Of a DNA stretch of 64,000 nt, positions 29,325 to 40,897 are shown piece after piece. Under the pieces are notes generated by a model. That model saw nothing but the letters and a program-made list of their open reading frames with translations. It did not search any database and was not told the origin of the DNA. This stretch comes from Gonocerus acuteangulatus (lineage: Eukaryota; Arthropoda; Insecta; Hemiptera; Coreidae): the NCBI GenBank assembly GCA_946811695.1, contig OX328132.1:59078449-59142448 (forward strand), given 5' to 3'. The stretch's first letter is position 1, and each line of letters opens with the position of its first letter. A program made the translations under genes and the position numbers.

Positions 29325-31889
29325 ATGTCTTCATTTGAGAAGTTGTCTACCGCACAAAAACATAAACTTTTACTTTCTCGTAGGGGAACAGTGTTTGCCT
29401 TGGTCAGCGAGATTTATCAGGCGTCAAGAACAGTGACAGCTGAAACTGCTTCTAAGTTTAGAACTAAATTTGATAGGTTGGTTAAGTCGGAAGCCGAATG
29501 GGCAGAAATCCGTGCAGCAATTGAGCTCTTTAATGTCTCATTAAATGATGATGAAGTTGGGAATTTCACCATCTCTATCTCAGCGGAAGAATGGTCTTTC
29601 TCTGATGCAGTAGATCAGGCAAAAGAGAATTATCTTGCCTTTGCGCAGACAGCAACTGTTCAACCTTTGAATAAAGGAGAAATTACTCATGTTACTCCGC
29701 TCAGTGATAACCTCCTCCCTCGTATCTCTATTCCTACATTCTCAGGGGAAACTGAGAAATTTGTGGAATTTCTGTCATTGTTCGAATCTGTCGTTGATAA
29801 CAACAAAAATATCTCCGATATTGCCAAATTTCAATATTTAAGATCTTCATTATCTGGCGATGCACTTTCGGTCATCGCTGGAATTGATTTACTTCCCCAA
29901 AATTATGTCATTGCCTTGGAAGCCTTGAAGAATAGGTATCAGAATAAGAGACGCTTGGCTAGTATATATTTCCGTAAGGTCACGGAGTTTTCTCCTCTGT
30001 CGAATGGTTCACATAAGGAACTTCAGCGGTTTTTAACCACCCATACTAATAGCTTTTGTGCGTTGGAAAAAGTTGGTATTCCTGATATTAAGGACTTCAT
30101 GAAATTGCAATTGGCTTTGACGAACCTAGATCCTGGTAGTCGTCGCACATTTGAAGATGAATATTCATCTACTTCCTTTCCTTCATATGATGATTTAATT
30201 AAATTTATAACCAGTCGCAGTCGGACAGCAGAGTTGATGTCTGAAGAAGTTCGACCCGCCAAGAAGTCTGACAGTTCAGCTGGCAAAAAGAAGAGGATTA
30301 CCTCCCCGACATACCAGTTATATTCAGTAGAGGACAACTCATCCTCTCCATCGGAGGAGAATAAAAGCCTGAAGGTATCTTATTGCTCCCCTGTTCTAGC
30401 TTGTCCTGTTGCCCCTCGCCCACATCAAGATAGAGCTCCACCACCGGTTCGAAGAAAAGCTCCACTGCAATGCTGGAATTGTAAAGGACCTCATGTATAT
30501 CGTAAATGCACTTTGCCTCGATCACGATTTTGTTTTAGGTGTGGACATTCTGGAGTAACAAAAATTAATTGTCCCAAGTGTAAACCGGGAATCCCGGGTG
30601 GTTCAGCCCCCAGAGTATTTTCAGTAGAAGCAGTTGGCCCAGCTGATTTATGGTATGATTTGAAGATGAAGCGGGTGAAGAGTCAGCCTCATAACCACCC
30701 TGAATGGATGGTTCGTCAAGAACGTCTGTACTATTATCGAAAAGATGCCAAGAAGAATGGAATGGATCGAGAAGAACCTGAAGCTTGGAAGTTAGTCGTG
30801 CCCTCGTACCAAAGGAACAAGGTTATGGAGGAGAACCATGCAGCTACACAAGCAGGACACCCTGGTATTGCCAAGACCTATTGGCGCGTTGCACAATCAT
30901 ATTACTGGCCTGGTATGTATGATGATATTTCACGTTTTGTTCGTCGTTGCAAAGTTTGTCAGAGAGTGAAAGCCAATAATCAGCCCAGTAGAGGATGGAT
31001 GCAGCATCGGCATATCCAAGCCCCTTGGGATTGCGTCAGCTTTGACATAATGGGCCCTTATCCTCGTAGTGCTCAAGGGTTTACCCACCTTTTGGTGTTT
31101 CAAGATGTTTTCACACGTTGGGTGGAGTTGGTCCCCTTAAGGAATACCTCTGCTGCTTTGGTTGCTGAAAAGTTTAGAAATGTCATCCTTAACCGTTTTG
31201 GTTGTCCCAGAGTCATCATCACCGACAATGGTACTAATCTCGTAAGCAAATGTATTGGTAAGATCACCGAGTCTTGTGGTATCTACCATCACCGCACCCC
31301 TTTCTATCATTCCCAAGCCAATCCTGTTGAGAGGTCTAATCGTAACATCAAACAGATCATCACTTCTTACTTGCAGGGATCTCACAAGAACTGGGATAAG
31401 TTCATTGGTGAAATCCAGTTTGCGCTCAATTCCGTTTGCCAAGAGTCCACCAAGTTCTCTCCGGCTTTCCTCAATTATGGTCGGGAACTCCGCATGGCTA
31501 ATAGCCCCCGTTTTACTAGTCAGGACCATGATATTGATCTGAATCAGGATGTTAGTCCAGCCATGGAAAGATGGGCTCAACGTATGAAGAAAATGAAGGA
31601 GATCTTCCACGCTGTAGAAGAAAATGTGGTGAAAGCCCAAGATACACAGATGAACCGTTACAACCTCAGACGAAGGGAAGAGACCTTCAAGCCTGGAGAT
31701 CAAGTCCTCAGGAAGAGCTTTCCGCAATCCTCTAAACCCAATTCGTTCTGTGCCAAGCTAGTGCCCAAGTTTATCGGTCCTTTCAAGGTCACCCGTGTTA
31801 GCCCAGCTGGAGTCTGTTGGTTGGAAGATGAGAAAGGATCACAAGCAGGGAAATGGCATGCTCGTAACCTCAAACCCTACAATTGTTGA
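29325..31889 (+). CDS. Gag-integrase fusion ORF (no protease, RT or RNase H)
   Basis: 854 residues. Residues 131-285 (LPRISIPTFSGE, FVEFLSLFESVV, KFQYLRSSLSGDA, ALEALKNRYQNKR) match the DUF1759-type Gag region of BEL/Pao elements. A zinc knuckle follows: C383, C386, H390, C395. The next, C403-C406-C416, has Val411 where His is expected. After about residue 438 the sequence becomes Ty3/Gypsy-like: a linker, an HHCC zinc site (H505, H512, C542, C545), and the integrase core with D574, D634 (ITDNG) and E669 (NPVERSNR), 34 residues after D634. The C-terminal part (KPGDQVL to WHARNLKPY) resembles the Gypsy integrase tail. The ORF is open throughout, so the fusion is not a fresh frameshift. It likely packages and integrates with reverse transcriptase supplied by another element. 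Confidence 0.85.
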   Translation: MSSFEKLSTAQKHKLLLSRRGTVFALVSEIYQASRTVTAETASKFRTKFDRLVKSEAEWAEIRAAIELFNVSLNDDEVGNFTISISAEEWSFSDAVDQAKENYLAFAQTATVQPLNKGEITHVTPLSDNLLPRISIPTFSGETEKFVEFLSLFESVVDNNKNISDIAKFQYLRSSLSGDALSVIAGIDLLPQNYVIALEALKNRYQNKRRLASIYFRKVTEFSPLSNGSHKELQRFLTTHTNSFCALEKVGIPDIKDFMKLQLALTNLDPGSRRTFEDEYSSTSFPSYDDLIKFITSRSRTAELMSEEVRPAKKSDSSAGKKKRITSPTYQLYSVEDNSSSPSEENKSLKVSYCSPVLACPVAPRPHQDRAPPPVRRKAPLQCWNCKGPHVYRKCTLPRSRFCFRCGHSGVTKINCPKCKPGIPGGSAPRVFSVEAVGPADLWYDLKMKRVKSQPHNHPEWMVRQERLYYYRKDAKKNGMDREEPEAWKLVVPSYQRNKVMEENHAATQAGHPGIAKTYWRVAQSYYWPGMYDDISRFVRRCKVCQRVKANNQPSRGWMQHRHIQAPWDCVSFDIMGPYPRSAQGFTHLLVFQDVFTRWVELVPLRNTSAALVAEKFRNVILNRFGCPRVIITDNGTNLVSKCIGKITESCGIYHHRTPFYHSQANPVERSNRNIKQIITSYLQGSHKNWDKFIGEIQFALNSVCQESTKFSPAFLNYGRELRMANSPRFTSQDHDIDLNQDVSPAMERWAQRMKKMKEIFHAVEENVVKAQDTQMNRYNLRRREETFKPGDQVLRKSFPQSSKPNSFCAKLVPKFIGPFKVTRVSPAGVCWLEDEKGSQAGKWHARNLKPYNC

Positions 31890-31912
31890 TAATTTCTGGC
31901 GGTTCTCCCTCT

Positions 31913-31923
31913 AAGGAAGGGGG
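31913..31923 (+). promoter_or_regulatory. Polypurine tract
   Basis: AAGGAAGGGGG three bases upstream of the 3' LTR. It is the expected plus-strand primer site for LTR element replication. Confidence 0.75.
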
Positions 31924-31926
31924 TAT

Positions 31927-33381
31927 TGTGACGTGGCGCCCTGCGGGGAGTGAGAACCTGCTTTCTCTACCTCTTTGGACTGATAACGTTTCACGTTTTA
32001 TATTTTATTTGGAATTCGCACCACTTGTAAATGTTTACTATCCACAAAAGATAGTCAATTTTCTTCTCCATTTTGGATGTAACAGTTTCGTATATAATTT
32101 AAGATTTTTATTCTTCTGTTTTTTTTCCCCGTGGTCGGTAGGCCTTGGAGGAGTGGCGTCGGTTCTAAGGGAGTCTGTGAGAAAATGGCGTAGAAGCAGG
32201 TGCTAAGGGAAAAAAGTTATTCTTTGCAAATATGAGGTTTCCAGCTTTTAAGGAGGGACTGAGGCGTCCTTTTTGTTAACAATGAAAATGAAGACACAGT
32301 AGCACGAAGAGGCGGCATTTGTCTTCTCGGTTTATCGTTTTGGCCGAACATGTGATTGGAACTCCATGTGGTAGGCTTCTAGAGCATATTGTGGGACATA
32401 TGAGTGAGTAACCCATCCATTTTATCTTCTACTGGATACCAGTCTCCACGTTTCATTTATCTCCAGGCCTCATTTAAACTTTTTTTTTTCCTTTTGCCGT
32501 TCAAGTACTGCCATGAGTGCAAGTAACTATATTATTCAATACTTGGATAATATTGATTCTTCTTGTGATATTTTTATGTATATATACATATATATATTTA
32601 TGCTTTTATTTAGAGTCTAATTTTGTTCTTCCCAGATTACTGATAGTATCTGGTGTATATACATGTGTGGTTATCTATCGATACCTTTTGCTATATTATT
32701 CAATACTTGGATAATATTGATTCTTCTTGTGATATTTTTATATATATATATATCTATTTATGCTTTTATTTAGAGTCTAATTTTGTTCTTCCCAGATTAC
32801 TGATAGTATCTGGTGTATATACATGTGTGGTTATCTATCGATACCTTTTGCTATATTATTCAATACTTGGATAATATTGATTCTTCTTGTGATATTTTTA
32901 TGTATATATATATATATATATATCTATGCTTTTATTTAGAGTCTAATTTTGTTCTTCCCAGATTACTGATAGTATCTGGTGTATATACATGTTTGGTTAT
33001 CTATCGATACCTTTTGCTATATTATTCAATACTTGGATAATATTGATTCTTCTTGTGATATTTTTATGTATATATATATATATATATATATATTTATGCT
33101 TTTATTTAGAGTCTAATTTTGTTCTTCCCAGATTACTGATAGTATCTGGGGTATATACATGTGTGTTTATCTATCGATACCTTTTGCTATATTGTTCAGT
33201 ATTGGAATGATATTAGTTCTTCTTGTGATATTTAGAGTATATATGTATTCATGCTTACCCTTTATTTGGGCATTTATTTATTTATTTATTTTTTTTGGTA
33301 TTCATAGATATTTATAATATTTAAGGTATATATATGTGTGTACATGTATTTGTTGTCTTACTGGGAACATTTTGTACTTTA
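31927..33381 (+). repeat. 3' LTR, cut by the assembly gap
   Basis: Collinear with 27486-28940 of the 5' LTR, including the internal tandem repeat and TA tracts. The last ~204 bases that the 5' LTR would predict fall inside the 200-base N block. Confidence 0.9.
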
Positions 33382-33581
33382 NNNNNNNNNNNNNNNNNNN
33401 NNNNNNNNNNNNNNNNNNNNNNNNNNNNNNNNNNNNNNNNNNNNNNNNNNNNNNNNNNNNNNNNNNNNNNNNNNNNNNNNNNNNNNNNNNNNNNNNNNNN
33501 NNNNNNNNNNNNNNNNNNNNNNNNNNNNNNNNNNNNNNNNNNNNNNNNNNNNNNNNNNNNNNNNNNNNNNNNNNNNNNNNN
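33382..33581. other. Assembly gap (200 N)
   Basis: Exactly 200 N, probably a placeholder length. Open frames reported across it are meaningless. Sequence on the right does not continue the LTR. Confidence 1.
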
Positions 33582-36500
33582 GAATGTTTAACGAACCCCT
33601 GCCAGAAAAAGAAATAAGAAAATATGGAGCTTTCTCCAATGGCTTTTATATCGCTGAAATCACATACTGTTTCATCAGAATTTGGTCCATTTTTTCAATA
33701 TTTTTTTTTAAATTTAGGCAAGCACACGTACAGGCCGCAGGCATTCTGTGAATGAGTCTCATGAGGTAGCACATGTTCTGACTCTGATCTAATGATAATG
33801 TAACAAGGTCCAGTTCATTAAGTGCATTATGCAATGTCGTTTATTCCTTATCCAAGGCGGGAACACTACGAATTATTTCTGGCCCTTCGTCCTCTCTAAT
33901 GAAAGCATTTAGAACGAGCTGCGGAAGCTTGTTTACGTCAGAGATCAATTATATCTTTGTTACTGCTGATTGGAGTTTACAACGGCAGCCACAGGCGGAC
34001 TACACGCCCAGCTCCAGACATTCTTCCCTTCCTATCCGCCTGTAGACTCAATCTAGAAGCTGCTATACGATAAATTTCGATGTTTCACATCACATAGGTC
34101 AAAACAAAAAAAAATGCGTGTTTCAAAGTTAAAAATTTGAAAAACAGATTTTTCTACAGGACCTATGTGTTTTGAAACGGCAACATTTGTTCTTGATACT
34201 TCCGGATTGCATCTATAGGGGGTGTCTCGTATATGCGGGCCATAATCTTTTAAACCTTTAGAGATATAGGCAAATAGCTAAGGAGCTACCCAAAAAGTTA
34301 TTTTTAATTAAAACGCGCCCAAGGTAGTTGCTAGAGTGCTTTGATAGCTTGGTGAGTAAAATATTTTTAATCAAATCTGTGGCTAAAACTAAAATTAATT
34401 TACTACAAAAAAATTAATGTTTGAAAATAGTGGGTATAAAATCGGCCCTCCCGACATCGAACATAGGTACGACTTTGGTCGCCATTTTATAACTAAATAC
34501 TGAGATAAACCAAATGAAGAGACCAGTTACTTTGTTTTTGAGTACATTTCAAAAATTTATGGTAAAGAGAAAACACGTAATTTTGAAGCAAATTTCTATC
34601 AAATATATGACAGGGATCAATAAAAATATATATAATAGTATACCCTTTTATTTTATTACTATTAATATTCTTCTTCATGATGGATTTGTTTTCGTCTCTA
34701 TTGGTTGTACACATGTCACAGCCGATTGACAATATTCATTTAAACATTTATAATTTTTGGTTGCAAAATATCATCAAAGATTCACCATGAGCTCATTTCT
34801 CGAGCCAAGAACTTTTTGAACCGGTGCAGAGCGGTTATAATTGATAAGGCACCTTCCCTCTCTTCTTATCAAATCTCACGTATGGCGCCACTAGTAATAA
34901 ACATTACCTAAAAATATACTCCATAGTTGGACCATTCCAATATTTGGTCCCTTTAACACACACGGAAGGAATACGAAGGCTATTTAGGTTTAACTCGTGA
35001 AGCATTTTAAAATTTATATAAATCTAGAGAACCTAAAGAGAATGTTGTTTTAGTTACTGACGCTCAAGTTAAATTAATTGTAAAAGAGAAACGTTTGAAA
35101 TCATGAAAAGCCTGCCTTCTCCATTCGAAAGATACGATCATGAGGACCAAAGGAAAATGGGGCAGTTGGCTCAAGTGGACACCTTCTCCCTCCTTAGATC
35201 TTTTTCTAGATGACCTATAACGCTTTGCCTCGCCAAAATTTCTTATATCTTGTTTCTCGACTGCTCTGAAACAAATAATAATGTTTCTTAAACGTGTAAA
35301 CTTTTGTTCAGAAAATCGTCTTCATTCCAAATTCTGTTATACGATTGAAGACAAATTTTTGTAGCACAACAAGTGATTGAATGAGTGAGTTCCAAATAAT
35401 CTCTACTTATCTCATTTCGGTTCCTGTGGTGATCATAAGTACCGCTTCGAGGGGTCCACACGTCCAATTTACCTTATCTTATCTAGAGTAACTGTTATCT
35501 TGTTTAATGAATTTACTGTTCTTAACTTACTTTTAAAAATTGAGAAATTTTATTTTAGCATTCATATCAAAAACCGATTCAATTATCTGGTGTGTTTTCA
35601 ACACACACCCATAAGTGAACCAACTAATGAAATCATCCTCCTCGGTATCAGTAACCGAGTAGGACCTCGGTATTGAAAAGTAGGACTTTTTCAATCAGGT
35701 TTATAAATCAGCTTTCCATAGACTAAACATTCGCCCTTGCTTAACCTCAAGCACTTCCAGAACTTTGACTTCGATTTCCGGATTTCGTGATTCGCTCTTT
35801 CCCTTCCAAGCTCCTGCCTGATATGCAACGTGTCTCAGGAAGCGACTGTTCCTGTATAAGGATGGCCATTGTGGATTCCTGTAGGACTGCTGCAGTTGGA
35901 AAAACATGTTAGTCGATTACAACAAAACCTGTCCCGAGGTATTTCTGTTACCGCCTTTAGATATCTACGGGCCCCTATTACCTGCAGGACAACTTACGTA
36001 AGATCAATGTAGAAGATTCCTCCACTTAAACACTCTGCTGTCGTTCGGATGGGACTGCCTAGGGATCCCCTTTTACACTCCACAGCTCTGCAGGAGGCAC
36101 CAGTGATGGCACCATACAAGAACGAAGTGTTGAATAGCTGAACAGCCGAAAAGGGTCGCAAGACGAAGGAGAAAAAGACGATCTCTGAAAATCGACCGAA
36201 GTTCATCATATATTACCTACGAAATCCTTTTAAATAATAGAAAACTTGAATGTATAAGTGAGTGGGACCTTTCTTTGTTGAATCATAGTCATATTACTGC
36301 AGCACAAACCATGGCATCATTCAGACCTTGAAGATATAAGATCAGATTTGTTTGTCTGGCGAAGGGGCTGAATATGAGTACCACGGTTTAAATTTGTCTA
36401 ACGGAGTATTTTAGGATATGAATGCCTTTCTTCCACCTATTCCAACATTTTCCATTCACATATAGTATTCTTCTACTGCTTACACCCAGACATGTGTATA

Positions 36501-37060
36501 ATTATAGATATAAATATATTCCTTTGTAAATAACTCTTAATGAAGGAAGTTTATTTTTATAAATTAATGTGCCGTACACATGTAAAAAATTACATAATTT
36601 TAATTTATACATTATATGTAGTTAAATTTTCGAAATATTAGAATTTGTCTTATTTCAAACATATAATGTATCGATTATAGAGAAGCTCACTACTTTCCAC
36701 CACATTGGATTCTTTCAGACCATGACCTGTCTGGACGTCGCCCTACTTGTGAAAGGTTCTCCGCCACAATTTGAGGCTGCAAGTCGTTTTATAATTATAA
36801 CATATAATGTATAATGAAGAGGCACCGAAAGGGAGTGAAACATACATGGAAAACTCAAGTATCTTGGTTTTTATTTTTTTACCTTCTGCCTATAACAAAA
36901 ATTGGTAGATTGAAGTAAAGGCTCCACTTAATAATAATTATTTTTAAAATAAAATTTCTTCAGTCCGAATTCAACCTATCAGTCGTAAAAGTTAATGTTG
37001 ATACGTCTGTATCGCCTTGAAGTCACAATGACAGTATTCGTGTTGGTTTAATTCATATCT
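33582..37060. other. Unannotated AT-rich DNA
   Basis: At 33597-33615 it carries half of the hairpin seen at 25704. Short frames (34514-34729, 34493-34732 on the opposite strand, 35701-35907, 35994-36209) have no recognisable domains. A small inverted pair ACATAGGTC/GACCTATGT lies at 34092-34167. No host exon could be supported. Confidence 0.35.
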
Positions 37061-37315
37061 AAAAAAAGTCCGACTCGCAGGAACTGCATCATCTTAGCGC
37101 GATTCCGTTCATATCCCTAGTGTCATATAAAAAGCTTAGAAAAGAAATAAACTTAATTTTTTTATATATCTCGTGAAAATTGTCGAAATCCTCTCGAACA
37201 TCTCGAATAAAAGTGATATTAAGGCGTCAGGGACACCGACAGTAGTTAACTTATACACAGAAGCGGAAATTACACAATCCGGCTCTCTTTCTAAAGCAAA
37301 GCTCTATAAATCAAT

Positions 37316-37580
37316 ACAAAATATGCCTAATAAAGCCTTTCTAGTGGATACAAAAGGATCAAGAAGAAGTAAAAGAAACATTGAGTAGAATACCTTGCCT
37401 AATATAGCCTATATAGAATACAAGAAATAATAATATGCCGAATAAAGCCTATCTAGTAGATACAGAAGGACAAATAACAACTCTTGACAAATAAAAAGTC
37501 AAGTTATAGAATAATATACCTGATTAAGTCTAAGGAGTAGATACAAATGGAGCAAAAACAAGTCTTGAAGAATCTTGTTT
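37316..37580 (+). repeat. Degenerate ~110-bp repeats inside long F1
   Basis: ATATGCCTAATAAAGCCTTT, ATATGCCGAATAAAGCCTAT and related words recur with CTAGTGGATACAAAAGGA and AGATACAGAAGGACAAA; a further copy is near 38130. The 71-codon frame (37173-37388) spans part of it and is not considered a gene. Confidence 0.5.
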
Positions 37581-39543
37581 TTTTCTAATTAAATACTTTG
37601 TATCAATATTTAGTATATAACCTGTGTTGAAAACTATTGATTGCTAATTGATGAATCGGGTTACAACTAAGTAATCTTTATGAATATTTAGTATATAACC
37701 TATGTTTGGAACTGTGTTATTTTAGAATCTAGTATAGTTTAAGAAATTTTGGTGAATGATATCATTAAGTTGCTCTCTGTACCGTAGCTAGGCTTTGTAT
37801 TTGTGTGGGCAGATACCTGGGGAATATTTACAACTCTTGAGGATTAACTCCAAGCAGGTAAATTTCCTGCGGACCTTCTGTTTCTACGGGCACTGAACCG
37901 ACTCTCTATTCCCTCATAGTATCTAACCGTTGTGAAGTTTATTTTTTGGATTTAGGACTTAATATACATATGTAGACTAAATCATAGCTATAAGTCTACC
38001 TCCGTCGTCGGTTCTTAACTATGAAGACTCGCTAATGTTACCCAATCTTAGATACATCGTAATTAAAATCCCCAGCAAAAACACGACATTTCATCAGAGT
38101 CCCCTGCTTAATAAAACATATATAGAATAATATGCCAAATAAAGCCTATCTAGTGGATAAAAATAGAGGAAAAATGCCGTTCGTGGTAGTAGAAAATCTT
38201 ACAAGGCATTTCGCTCAGAATTTTACGTATCCTGTTTTATAACCAAATAGATTTATATTCTATAATCAATAAGAAAAAACTACTAGCAAAAAAAACTATG
38301 GGTAACAGATGAAAATAGGGCATACCAAGAACAATTCTAAAGAACGAAATCAACACCAGTACTGTAATCTAGATATTCATAAGGCATCTTCGAATTCTAA
38401 CAAACAAAATATTGCTTCTAACAAATACATTTGACCGCTATAAGAAATTACAAAAATAACGAGCAGTGAAAAAAAAACTGGGGGATACACACAAATAGAT
38501 CCGTTTAAATAAACGAAACTAACTAACTAAGTTTTAAGCACTTATTTCTCCTAATGTGACGACCCCATCAAACATTTCTTCAAAACATTTTTTGTAGAGA
38601 ATTTAGTAAGCTTTCGAACTGTTACATTTCACTTGCCACGATTTCCTAACCCTTTTCGAGATATTAAGGAAAATAAAAGAAGGGGGCCTAATAGATATTC
38701 ATACGGGATCTGAGAATCCCAAGATTCCGCAAAAATAAAATATTCTAATTATACGTATCCTGTTTTATTGACAAATACATTTGACTTCTGTAAGCAATTG
38801 CAAACAATAGGGAATATGCCAAAGAACTCGGATTAGGAGCCTCGACAGTTTCAAGACATTTGAAGGAAATCGGCAAATCCAAAACTGACATTTCATACGG
38901 AACAGCCTGATATATTTCTAACAATTAATTGTTTTTCTTATTTTAATTAATCTGTTTTATTGTCAAATACATTATACAACTATAAGCAATGAAAAAATAG
39001 GAATAAAAACAGACAAAAAGAACCGTTCGAATAAACGAAATCAATTACTTCAAAGTTTAAGCACTTATTTGTCCGATTGACATCGCTTATTCAAAACTTT
39101 CTTTAGAGCCTTTTTCTTAGACCACTTAGTAAGCTTTCGAATGGTAACCTTTCGCTTCCCAAGATTTTCAACCGTTTTCGAGATATTAATGAAAGTATAC
39201 GAAGTTTCCAAAATTTTCATTATTTCTAGCAACAAAAATTGGTCTCATTTTTCCTATCCTGTTTTACACACAAATACATTTTCCCAACATAAGAAATTAC
39301 AAAAATAAAAAGCAATAAAAAACCAAGGGAAAGAGACAGAAATTACAAAACGAACGACAAAAACCCGTTCATAAGAACAAAACAGACGTATTTGAAGTTT
39401 TAAGCACTTATTTCTCCGATTGACATAACCTAATCAAAAATAGTTTTAGAATCTTTTTTGTAGAGAATTTAGTAAGCTTTCAAATAGTTTCTATCTACTT
39501 ACCACGATTTCCCAACCGTGTTCGAGATATTAATGAAAGTATA

Positions 39544-39756
39544 ATTTTTAATTTTAATTTTAACGTCCATTAATTATTAACTAAGAATTTAAGGACGGGT
39601 TATCTATAGGTTACCACCCTTTTCCAGCCAGGCTAGGGGCGATACCTTTTCTTTTTTCTAAAGAAAAGCCACCACCCCTAGTGGGAATCGAACCCACGAC
39701 CTTTGGCGCGGAGTGTTAAGTGCTGACGCCTTAACCCTCTCGGCCATCGGGTCTCC
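39544..39756 (-). mobile_element. SINE-C (tRNA-Ser/Leu-like head), full copy with target duplication
   Basis: Minus strand: head GGAGACCCGATGGCCGAGAG then GGTTAAGGCGTCAGCAC (box A region), box B GTGGGTTCGATTCCCAC, body GGTGGCTTTTCTTTAGAAAA, GGTATCGCCCCTAGCCTGGC, GGTAACCTATAGATAACC and an A/T-rich tail. Flanked by perfect 11-bp duplications ATGAAAGTATA (39533-39543 and 39757-39767). It interrupts the F1 element, so it is younger than that F1. A second, truncated copy lies at 43043-43165. Confidence 0.85.
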
Positions 39757-40192
39757 ATGAAAGTATACGAAATTCCAAAAACTTTTCATGTATGTTCATA
39801 AAATATTTTATTCTAACCCTTCCTTAACTCCAAACGTAACAAAACTTTCAACATATTAGTTTTAATGAAAGTAGAACATTCAGATAATGTTTCAACTGAA
39901 TCTCGTGATTCTAAGTACCCAAACCAAAAACGGTATTCAAAAACTATTTTTCCAATTTTCTCGAAAACGGTTAAAGCTATCGTCTTGAAAATGGTTTCAT
40001 TCGTTTTCCTAGCCCAAGAAGCCTATAAAAAGAGTACTTACAAGCTTATGAACTCGAATTTCGCCCCAAACTCCATCTTCCAGTGGGCGGATTTTGCTGG
40101 TTAACGAACTTGACCTTTCAAATTGGATGACAGATTTTTGTACCAAATTTCATCAAAATCGGACCATTAGGGAGGCCAGAAATCCGCGAACA

Positions 40193-40197
<5 letters not shown>

Positions 40198-40236
<39 letters not shown>

Positions 40237-40243
40237 TAAATAA

Positions 40244-40296
<53 letters not shown>

Positions 40297-40303
40297 TAAA
40301 TAA

Positions 40304-40343
<40 letters not shown>
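40198..40343. repeat. (TA)n with two ATGAATAAATAAATATATAC units
   Basis: Composite TA array inside the minus-strand F1, with a repeated interruption. Low-complexity frames across it are artefacts. Confidence 0.9.
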
Positions 40344-40348
<5 letters not shown>

Positions 40349-40484
40349 CAAATTTTAACCACCGTTGTTTTCGGTCTCTAGGGGTTCTGAAACGCGAAAT
40401 TTTCTAGTCGACACTTCCGGATTGTTTCATGAGATCAACCTTATAAGCGGGGTTCCTCCCTATGGGGGAGGGAGGAACCGCGCT

Positions 40485-40662
40485 AAAACACGATTTCACT
40501 ACTCCATGCTCTGTTAGTAATTATGTTGTATGTGAGATCTTTCGTTGTAAAAAGTCTCTAAATATATTCGTTGATATCTGTCATAATTACCTTTAGTTGT
40601 ATGTTAATAGTGAAGTCTTACCTTCTTGTTATATTCTTATTGTATCTGTCAGCAAGTGTTTT
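40485..40662. other. 178-bp spacer between two inverted F1 elements
   Basis: Unique-looking AT-rich sequence with AAAA at its left edge and TTTT at its right edge, the residues that abut F1 left ends. No coding or repeat content recognised. Confidence 0.5.
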
Positions 40663-40817
40663 AGCGCGGTTCCTCCCTCCCCCATAGGGAGGAACCCCGC
40701 TTATAGGGTTGATACAATGAAACAATCCGGAAGTGCCGACAAGAAAATTTCGCGTTTCAGAACCCCTAGAGACCGAAAATAACGGTGGTTCAAATTTGTA
40801 TATATATATATACATAT

Positions 40818-40897
<80 letters not shown>

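Larger units (their letters stand above)
27486..33581 (+). mobile_element. LTR retrotransposon with BEL-like Gag and Gypsy-like integrase
   Basis: Two LTRs at constant offset 4441, 5' LTR 27486-29144 and 3' LTR from 31927, which enters the N gap after 33381. A primer-binding-type site lies at 29151 and a purine tract at 31913-31923. One long ORF lies at 29325-31889. The element lacks protease, reverse transcriptase and RNase H, so it must be non-autonomous. The near identity of the two LTRs means very recent insertion. Target duplication cannot be checked because the 3' end lies in the gap. Confidence 0.85.
37068..40484 (-). mobile_element. F1 element, minus strand, 3.4 kb, with nested SINE
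   Basis: The right end in its own orientation (CTGCGAGTCGGAC) is at 37068, followed outward by a T-run; its left end (AGCGCGGTTCCTCCCTCCCC hairpin) is at 40484, preceded by TTTT. The body contains the (TA)n block (40198-40340), the CCGATTTTGATGAAATTTGG block, and a repeated module of roughly 350-500 bp (near 38515, 39045 and 39380) with TTTTAAGCACTTATTTCTCC. SINE-C sits at 39544-39756. An extra ~1.3 kb (37120-38500) contains degenerate ~110-bp repeats around AATAAAGCCTATCTAGT and is absent from the shorter F1 copies. It is non-coding. Confidence 0.6.

Noticed and set aside
31137..31727. 196-codon minus-strand frame
   Set aside because: It is the antisense shadow of the integrase coding region, as are frames within 22130-23660 and 44355-45939 for the LINE ORF2.
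27484..33600. Target duplication for the LTR element
   Set aside because: GAATGTT occurs on both sides (27470 region and 33582), but it does not touch the LTR ends and the right end lies in the gap, so it cannot be counted.
33334..33751. Open frames across the N block
   Set aside because: They consist mainly of unknown residues from the 200-N gap.
39865..40104. 79-codon frame in the F1 element
   Set aside because: It lies in the F1 body that is non-coding in the other copies and has indels there that break the frame.
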